Shown here: piece by piece, positions 1 to 7,700 of the stretch
How positions within the stretch are numbered: position 1 is the stretch's first letter
Layout of the letters: every line of letters starts with the position of its first letter
Assembly: GCA_900128585.1 (NCBI GenBank)
Contig: LT642828.1
Span: forward strand, 1 to 10,281
DNA length: 10,281 nt
DNA from: Stramenopiles sp. TOSAG23-3
Taxonomy: Eukaryota > Sar
Reading direction: 5' to 3'
The notes under the pieces: generated by a model
Seen by the model: only the letters and a program-made list of their open reading frames with translations
What the model was told of the DNA's origin: nothing
The model's database searches: none
Position numbers and translations under genes: made by a program

Positions 1-26
1 ATTATTTATAAAATATATTTTCTACC

Positions 27-70
27 GTAAGATTCTCTTAGCTAAACAAATTGTTGTTTCTGATTTCCAG
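27..70 (+). other. Candidate 44-nt spliceosomal intron in the 5' leader
   Basis: The segment begins GTAAGA and ends TTTCCAG. A branch-point-like GCTAAAC lies about 25 nt before the 3' end, and a T-rich tract precedes the acceptor. It would be a leader intron of the coiled-coil gene, because the frame of that gene is closed by a TGA at 80-82, downstream of the acceptor. The length is short for most eukaryotes but within the range of compact protist genomes. Upstream exon sequence is almost absent from the window, so this rests only on the splice consensus and the pyrimidine tract. Confidence 0.35.
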
Positions 71-78
71 GACGAGTA

Positions 79-123
79 ATGAACGAAAGATTTTTCTACG
101 TCTGTAGTTCATTTGAATTGTAA
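79..123 (+). other. Upstream ORF, 14 codons, before the coiled-coil gene
   Basis: An ATG at 79-81 opens a 14-codon frame ending at TAA 121-123. It is in a different frame from the main gene and stops 43 nt before the first in-frame ATG of that gene. If the leader includes this stretch, ribosomes would meet it first, and it could reduce or condition translation of the coiled-coil protein. The reading frame is certain; translation and regulatory effect are inferred. Confidence 0.3.
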
Positions 124-166
124 ATTCCAAAACCGGAAAAAAGAACAACTTTGCGATATCTACACA

Positions 167-1372
167 ATGCAAGACAAAACAGAAGACTACATGTCCCGGT
201 CTCAACTTAACCGTGGTTTGGGCCGTTTCGCGGCTCTCGGGACCGCTGTTGAAGAACGTGAACGTGTCCTTGCCCTGGAAGAAGCACTTCAACAAAAGAC
301 CGATGAATTTGAACAACGTAATACATTGTTGATCCGGAGCAAAGATGCGCTGGAGGAACTAGGAAAGCGATGCACGGAAGCCCAAAACGTTGCGGAACAA
401 CGAGCCGCGGAGTTAGAGGCCGTTGGGAGCGCCCTCGAAGAGGCACAATCTGAACTAGACACAGCGAAGCAAAACCATAAAGACAAAATTCAATCCATGA
501 CTGTTCGCTGTGCAACGCTGGAATCAGAAGTTTTACAACTGAAATGTACCGAGCGGAAACATAAACAAGCTGCCAGAGATGCCAAAGAGTCAAAAGAGGA
601 GGCAGGCGCCTTGCGAGCAAAGCTGAAGAAACTGATGTTCGACAAGGACGAGTGTGAAGCCCGCTTATTGAAAGAGTGTGCTAAACTACAATCGGACAAC
701 GACTTGCTTCGAGAACAAGGCATGGAAATGAAGCAAACCGTTGAAAGCCTGATGGAGAAACACACTTCTTGCTTGGAAAAAATGAAGGTTCTTGAAACGG
801 TTAAAGCCGAACCAGTACTCCCTGTTTCGAAACCGGCGAAAGAGATCCCGAAGAAGTTCGTCGAGGCAGTAGGACTAGCAGAGCAGTTGAATGACCCGTC
901 AAGACCCGTCCAAACTGGTCAAAAAATATTCCAGAATCAACTAGAAAGTTTGAAGCAACTGTTAAACCAGGAGCAGCAGGACACGTTGCATTTGAAAGAG
1001 CAAATCGCCGTAGAGAGACAGTTGCGGGAAAATCTTCGCGTCCGTTTGGATCATATGGAGCACGAAGTGCATCACTCCATCCAACCTACTGCATCAGGAG
1101 AGAAGAATGGGAAAACAATAATAGTGATGGCTCCGTCTTCAAACAATGCTGAAAATATTGTATTTGAAAATGCCAGGTCTCATAATCAGGAAAATGTAAA
1201 TAGTGTAAACCACAAGCCTGGTCAAATAGCAAAAAAGAAGAAAACGGCAGTTAAGAAGAAGAAGAAGAAGAAAAAGCGCCCCGTAAAAAGTCGGAAGAGA
1301 AGTCAAACCATTCAACTACAGATACCAAAGTCTACCGCGAGAGTCCTGCTGGCCTACCGGGAAAATTTGTGA
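167..1372 (+). CDS. Coiled-coil protein with lysine-rich basic tail, family not recognised
   Basis: The frame from the first ATG gives 401 residues. An in-frame TGA at 80-82 and no earlier ATG make 167 the likely start, with A at -3; the ATG at 191 is an alternative. Residues about 28-210 and 255-302 are rich in Glu, Lys, Gln, Leu and Ala with heptad-like spacing, indicating long helical coiled coils. They are separated by a Pro/Val-rich linker (about 214-230). After residue 305 the protein becomes Asn/Ser-rich and then carries a dense basic cluster (about 356-378, including eight consecutive lysines), a plausible nuclear or nucleolar localisation or RNA-binding tail. There is no signal peptide, membrane segment or enzymatic motif. 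The general look recalls taxilin- or myosin-tail-like scaffolds, but I see no diagnostic motif, so no function is assigned. It is convergent with the methyltransferase gene, 371 bp away. Confidence 0.8.
   Translation: MQDKTEDYMSRSQLNRGLGRFAALGTAVEERERVLALEEALQQKTDEFEQRNTLLIRSKDALEELGKRCTEAQNVAEQRAAELEAVGSALEEAQSELDTAKQNHKDKIQSMTVRCATLESEVLQLKCTERKHKQAARDAKESKEEAGALRAKLKKLMFDKDECEARLLKECAKLQSDNDLLREQGMEMKQTVESLMEKHTSCLEKMKVLETVKAEPVLPVSKPAKEIPKKFVEAVGLAEQLNDPSRPVQTGQKIFQNQLESLKQLLNQEQQDTLHLKEQIAVERQLRENLRVRLDHMEHEVHHSIQPTASGEKNGKTIIVMAPSSNNAENIVFENARSHNQENVNSVNHKPGQIAKKKKTAVKKKKKKKKRPVKSRKRSQTIQLQIPKSTARVLLAYRENL
1232..1300 (+). other. Lysine/arginine-rich tail of the coiled-coil protein encoded by AAG repeats
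   Basis: An almost pure purine stretch of AAG and AAA codons encodes two lysine runs followed by an Arg/Lys cluster. It fits a nuclear or nucleolar targeting signal or a nucleic-acid-binding tail. The AAG repeat at 1253-1276 is also a coding microsatellite that could vary in length between strains. Confidence 0.6.
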
Positions 1373-1743
1373 GGGGATAGTGTCGCGAGCACCGTTTATA
1401 ATAAGACTTAAAGACACGCACAAATTTTAAGAAGCTTGAAAGATTAATTTCTTCGTCCTTTAATTCTTCCTTGTGAAAAGCATACGAATAGTTATCTAAG
1501 ATTAGTTACGAAGTGCTGAGTGATGGTTTGCATTCCTTCATGAACTGCGAACTTATACAATATAATTTAAGAATTTATCACACATGAGTATCATATAATT
1601 TATTCCAACACTCGTTTGTGTTAAAGCTTAAATTTAAGAATTAAATAATTCGCTTGCAACATACGCTGGAACAGTAAGTCACGACTTCGCAGGAATCGAT
1701 CGGTATCCCATCGCAGGTGGCAGCCTCGCACCCTCTTTACCAC
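1373..1743. other. Convergent intergenic spacer
   Basis: This AT-rich spacer carries the 3' ends of both flanking genes. No further reading frame, tRNA-like fold or long repeat is seen. The plus strand has only weak poly(A) candidates (AATAAG at 1400-1405, ATTAAA at 1640-1645). The minus strand has a canonical hexamer, annotated separately. Confidence 0.6.
1599..1604 (-). terminator. Putative polyadenylation signal AATAAA for the methyltransferase gene
   Basis: The plus strand reads TTTATT, giving AATAAA on the minus strand about 140 nt past the TAA stop of the methyltransferase, inside an AT-rich stretch. The position suits a 3' UTR poly(A) signal. Many protists do not depend on a strict hexamer, and one hexamer in AT-rich DNA can arise by chance. 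Confidence 0.35.
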
Positions 1744-4700
1744 TTAGTTCATTCGACCTACGCAATTAACGGACCCACAATTGCATTGGATTGCATCTGC
1801 CTCCACAGGAAACTGGTAATCGTATACAATCTCTTCCCCGGCAGATATTTGTCTGTTGCTAAAAATGATTATGTGCTTTTGCTTATTAACGGAGACGACT
1901 TTGGCGTAGCAGTTCGGATCACAGCAATGGTTCATAAAACGGGCCATGTTACCTTTGTGGGTGGCATCAATAATGGTATTACTATCAAGACGAAACATGT
2001 AACACCCACCCATATCGTGAGTCAAGTCGTATATTTTTTCCCTTTTGTCAGCTTCAATTGCACGAATTCTTTCGCCAATGTATTCAATGACCATATCATT
2101 AGAATCAATGTCTCTTTGCGCAAAGAGTCCCCAGCGGTGTATTGGCGATCGTTTTACCTGTACACGCTCCCAAATATTCTCACTTTTCAGCTTTTGGTAT
2201 TTTATTACCATATGACTAGCTACCGAATTTGCATCTCCAGCAGTTCTGCGTCGAGATTTTGCCGCCGTACCCCCTCCATTTTCATTCTCCGCACCATTGT
2301 TTTTCTTTTTCAGCACTGTTAGTCCATCACTTCTTGCATTAAACGCGCAGGTTCGGCTGGGTAAGACTTCTGTCACTGAATTTCTTGAAGATCTTTCTTT
2401 TGCCATCTTCACCTTGAGCACCTCCATGCTTGATGGGGTGACGTACTTGAAACGGTAATTTAAAGAATTGAAGAAGCCTTTATCAAACGCGTAAAATGCA
2501 GTATTTGGAAGAGCTTCGATGCGCCTGCATATAGCAGGAACTCTAAAACCAAAGAAAAAATCGCCGCTAAGGCCGTAACAATTGTCTGAAGCAGCACGGG
2601 TAGTCAAAGCATTCCTGGCCGCAACGTACTTCTCAATACCCTTTCCTACGGTTTGCGTCGCAGCACTGTATAAGGTTTCAATTTTACTTCTTAGCAGAGA
2701 GTACAGAGTGTGAACATTGTCCGACTCCAATACTGATAATGGGCTCCCTATCGGGCAATCGGAGGCAGTTATACGGAAGAATAGTTCCTTCCCCCTTGTC
2801 TTTTCTCCTGATAACATTACCTTATCCACGTCCTTCAAGAGCACTTCACACAGGTACACGCATCTTTTGAAAGGCCGCGTGAAACTCCAAAATATGCGCA
2901 AACTTTTATACCCAACGGGGTATATGGTAGCCTTGGAGTAATACTGACCACAATACACAATATCTCCTTTTCCGGAATACGAGGGGATTACTACTTTTCC
3001 TAACCGCAACAACGTCAGCGTTCCAATCCGAAAACATTGAATATCGCCTGGGATAGTTTCTGGTGGAACATACGCCGTTACGTGCCGGTTGACAACGCTG
3101 ATCGATAACGTTGGTAAACTTTGGTCAGCACATTGCGCGCATACAACAGCCCCTTGCCTATTTTGGCGAACATTTGCCTGGATTGCACAATGTACATGGA
3201 ATGATGCTTTACAACGCGTCTTGCTGCACCCCATAGTAGCACCAATTTTGCCACACAATGAACATAAACTAACGTTGCTCGCTGTCTTCTTCCCTCTTCG
3301 CACGGCCTTTTCCAGGTGAAGAATAAGTCCCGTCTCAGACTCACAAATTTCTGACGAATATAAAGCGCAATTTACATGGCACCATGCATAATCTGGTAGC
3401 TGAATCATTCGACCATGCAAGTTTGAATCGCCTATTTTTGAACAAAACACGCATCGCCGGAAATCTTTCCATATGTTTGCGCTCGTGGTTACCGTATCGT
3501 AGCCTTGCAGCCGACTTTCTGCCAAGTTTATATAGTCTGGTGTTGATGCATGGAATGAAAATTCTGTACTTGGCATGGTGCCAAGACGTAGAACGCCACC
3601 GCCCTGCTCCAATGTTAACAGTGGAAGAACATGTGCACTTCTAGTGCTTTCCAACGACAGTCGATAAGTTTGAATGTTTTTTACGGCGCAGTGAACCTGT
3701 TGCCCGGCATGATAATTGCCGTATTCGATACCATCCATACATACGGGGCGGCAAAGAGCGCAGATATATTCCACCGGTGATAATTCATATTTCGAAACTT
3801 CATTTTCTTCTTCGCACGTATAATGTACCAGACAATTGCAATGTCCGCACACAAGAGCATCTCCGGTGCACTGTTCCATGCAAATTCGGCAGTTGTTCTC
3901 CAGCAACTTTTGTTGGTCTTCTTCAATATTTTTAAACTTTTCGCACACTTTGCACTCATTTCCGACTTGTTCGCCCCATCTACAACGTTTGTCTTTACCT
4001 TTTGCTCCCGCGTTGGCAATAAAATTGCACGACGGGCAGTTTAAGCACCCAGCACAAACCCAGCCTGATGCTGGTGGGGCGTTCAGCGGCGGGTTAAGGC
4101 ATTCCAAACCGTAGACACGGTCGCAGACGTCGCACAGAATAAGAGTTTCATCACTGTGCGCCTCGCCACATGCCTCGCAAACTTTGCAATTTGTACAGCG
4201 CCATGAGTAACTATTTTCTGCACTTACATTATTTGTTCGGCCAACACAATAGTAATGAAACGCTTCGCCGCATTCAACACAAAACAAAACATCCTTTTCG
4301 CCGTTGCTACCACAAATGCCACACATGTCCACCCACCCTAGCGTATACGCCTCTTTCTCCGTCTGGTAGGAAATAGCTTGGAAAGGGATTGATGAAAGCA
4401 AGGTTTCGCTGTCCTTCCATATATACCATTTGTCCATCGCTTTTCTTTTCTCTTCCGATAGCTTGCGTTGTTTTTCTTTCTCCTCCCGTGTGCTGATAAT
4501 TGCTTTCTTCGCAAAATCTCTTCTCCGCGGTTGTTCTAACCGACCTAATTCTTGGATATACTCTCCCGGCACCCGTGAGAATTCCGAAAATGTTTTGTCA
4601 AAAATAGGGTTGCACGCTTCAAGAAATTTCCAGGCTTCTCTCCAAACCATTGTGCTCGTGCCGTTGAAGACCGCCGCATTACGCACTAGTAGGCCCAAGT

Positions 4701-7700
4701 CATTGTGAAATTCGTTGATACTATTGGCTAAACTGTATTGTTTTGACGATATTTTGTCCGACATCAAACCCAGGCACATCGGCTTCTCGATAACGTTCTT
4801 GTAAGTTGGGGCCATCGCCGTTGTAACAGGCATGGTGAAGAAGCAATATTTATCAAGCTCCCTCATTTTGTCCACAACATTCTGCATTTGCTTAAACGTG
4901 CAACTACTGCACGTAAACGTTTGAAAGGTAACCATAGTCTCCTTAACGATATCAGATTCTTTCGCACTAGTACTGTCAGCCAGTTCGTGATTTTCGTGGC
5001 TGTTTTGGTGGTTGTTTTGGTGGCTGATTTCGTAGTCGAGCAAGTAACGCTTGTAAATAGTTTTCAACCGAAAGCTCGCAGAGGTATCAGTTCCGTTGTA
5101 ATTTTCTAGGGAACGGAATATCGCTAACCACCCCCCTGGCTTAGATGTCACTTGATCATTCCCGCCGCGTGTCTGGACTTCCAAGTAGAGACGGTGCAAG
5201 TTTAGCTCCCTACCCCCGAGAATCAGCGACCGCAACCGGACGCCTTGACCTGTGCTTTCGTAGAAATGTTGAAGCTTTTCTAAAAAGACTCTCGTGTCGT
5301 GCTGTTTCGACAGCGTCGTCGTCATCTCGCTGCAGTGTCTTTTTTCTTGGTCACTAATAACATTAACGACCGAACTGCCTGCTGAAATTTGAAGGCCAGG
5401 GTTCGGAGCATTCGGAGCATTCGGAGCATTCGGAGCAGCACGGGCTTCAGCATCTACGTTTAGGGTCCCGGTATCAGCGACCTCAGACTCCACTATTTTT
5501 GTGCCAGATGGCTGGGCGCTGCCACTTTCGCCTTTTTCCAGTGGTGTATCAAAGGCGTGCACAGCTTTGGAGGAAAATTCCTTCTTACTGCGACGCTTTT
5601 CCAGTACCCACTGTTTCCATCTTACGTCTGAAAAAGATGACAATCTTCCTCGTTTCCTGCAAATGGTGCAAGCATACTTTTGTCCACGTTCGATGCTCTG
5701 TTTTTTATGAAATTTAACTGTTTTGCACAGAGTATTGCAACACAATATTTCAACGGGATCCATGCGGTGTACCGTTCTGCAGTGTGTAACCATGTCTTCA
5801 ACGTATTGAAAAATGTACGGGCAGCAAGGGCAAGTGTTAAGCTTATTGGTGCGATCCTTTAGCGACCAGTTTACTGCAATCGGCCGAAATTTAAATTTGT
5901 TTTCATCTAACTGTGACATATGTTCCTCTTGACATTTTTTGTGAAAGAATGATTTGCATTCAGCACAGTACATAGGAATTTTGTCGAGGTCGTCAGAAAA
6001 TGTGCCGTAGCAAACTGAGCAAAATTGGTTAACTTCCTGCTTTGGGGCACAATCACCGCAGAACAATTGCGGTCCAAGCTTCGTGCTGCACGTCTGCCAT
6101 TTTACGCGACCCTGCTGGGCTAATACATTGCCGACCGACCCGTCACCCTGGCAGGAAAAGCACTTTGTAGAACATTTTAAGCACATAAATGGTTTTTGCA
6201 TGGAACCGTGGTGCGTATAGCTAGGTTGCATACACGTCATATGCACGAGACTGCCGCAATTTTCACACTTGCACGCTGGAACTGGATTACGAACTAAATT
6301 AGGAAACAGTGCTAACTGCCGGCAATCTGCAGCCGACAGCACGCCGATCGATTTAACACCTACTGAGACGTCGCAGTGCACGCAGCATTCGCCGGGGCCA
6401 TCTTTGTTTGGTCCCGTGTCACTGCTTACTATGCCGTGTAGGGGCGCAGGCGGTGATGGGTCCGAAGCGTATGTTATGTAACCACTGACGATCAGAAATT
6501 GTAAGTCCACCCACTCGGCAATGGTGTGCGATGGGGCAATGAACGGTGGAGTGATTAAATGCTTTTTAGAGGCAATATCGTACTGAACAACGGTGACATT
6601 CTTCTGTGTCTTGACGACTACCAGCTGCTTCCCTACGCCATGTGCACTGGTTCCCGCAAACATAGAGCTAGTTTCCATTTTACGAGCTGTTTCTCTGACT
6701 CGGAAGGCTACTTTCGTTTCATGCTGAGCTTGTTTCAGCAGGCTGTGCAGCCATTCTTTTAGTAGCCCTGTTGCTGAGCTGACACCACGCTTGCCTATTG
6801 TTATGGATCCATCTGCGCCGTAGAGTGCCTTTTTGCTGCATGCTTGCTTCAAAAGGATCTTGCACGTTGCATTTTTTTCAAAAACTCGGACGATGATTTG
6901 TAGATCTGGGTCATACGCCGCTTCGAACCACCTGTGCGATGGACCATACGGAGTAAAGACTTCTGCAGGCTCCTTCCTGTTGTCGTGCTTTGCCCATAAC
7001 ATGTACGGCTGTGAGACCAAGCATGGTAGACTGCTTAAGTCCACCCACTTTGCCGCTGAACTGTGGAGGACGACCAAGTGGAGCTGTTTGTCCGAGTCAT
7101 AGCGGACAATGCGCCCATTCGAACGCCTGCTCCCGGGTGAAAGCACTAAAACGATCCGACAGCCGAGAACACTGTTTCCATCCTCGATTATGTTCTTGTG
7201 TTCCAACAAAACATTCATTGTTTCCCTTTCGAGCTCAGTATTGAGTTTTTCGGGTTCTTGGTCGCTCTTCTGGTCGTCATCGCTGGTGCTGCTGTCACTC
7301 TCGTCACTGCTGCTGCCTTCTTCGCTCGACGATGCGCTTTCGCTGTCGCTTTCGCTGTTCGACGAAGAGCTTGAACAACTTTCATCGCTGTTTGCACCAG
7401 TTCTAGCATTTGTGTCAATTGATTGCCACAGTCCTACTGTGCATGTACATTCTGGGCAGAACCACTCGCCGTCAGGGACAGTCGTCAAAGGAGGAACCAG
7501 GCAATTGCCGTGGTACTCCCCATCGCAGCCGTCGCACAACATTATGAAAGAATCTTGGGTCTCATCCGGAAGCTTGCATATTTTGCAGCCCAAAGGTTTC
7601 TTAGCTTCTAACTGAATTCTCAATTCGTGGCGTTGTTTTACAAACCGATCATGACCTGTGGCTACACAATAAGGGCAGCACCATATCTCTTCTGTCGGGT

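Noticed and set aside
207-620. Minus-strand open frame of 137 codons opposite the coiled-coil gene
   Set aside because: It is a shadow of the Glu/Lys/Gln-rich coding strand, with no domain or plausible start context.
388-1070. Taxilin, tropomyosin or myosin-tail identity for the coiled-coil protein
   Set aside because: The likeness is only the shared coiled-coil composition. I see no family-specific motif, so naming it would be unsupported.
113-1372. Longer 419-residue form of the coiled-coil protein starting at TTG 113
   Set aside because: TTG is a poor start in eukaryotic nuclear genes. The first in-frame ATG is at 167, and the extra 18 residues show no special features.
1717-2322. Plus-strand open frame of 201 codons
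   Set aside because: It lies antisense over the SET domain, whose minus-strand reading is unmistakable. Its translation has no recognisable domain.
5401-5436. Short direct repeats as a possible CRISPR-like array
   Set aside because: The units are contiguous 9-mers without spacers, inside a coding frame of a eukaryotic gene.
7109-7615. Plus-strand open frame rich in Ser and Leu
   Set aside because: It is the complement of the acidic serine tract and third PHD finger; the low complexity comes from the coding repeat on the other strand.
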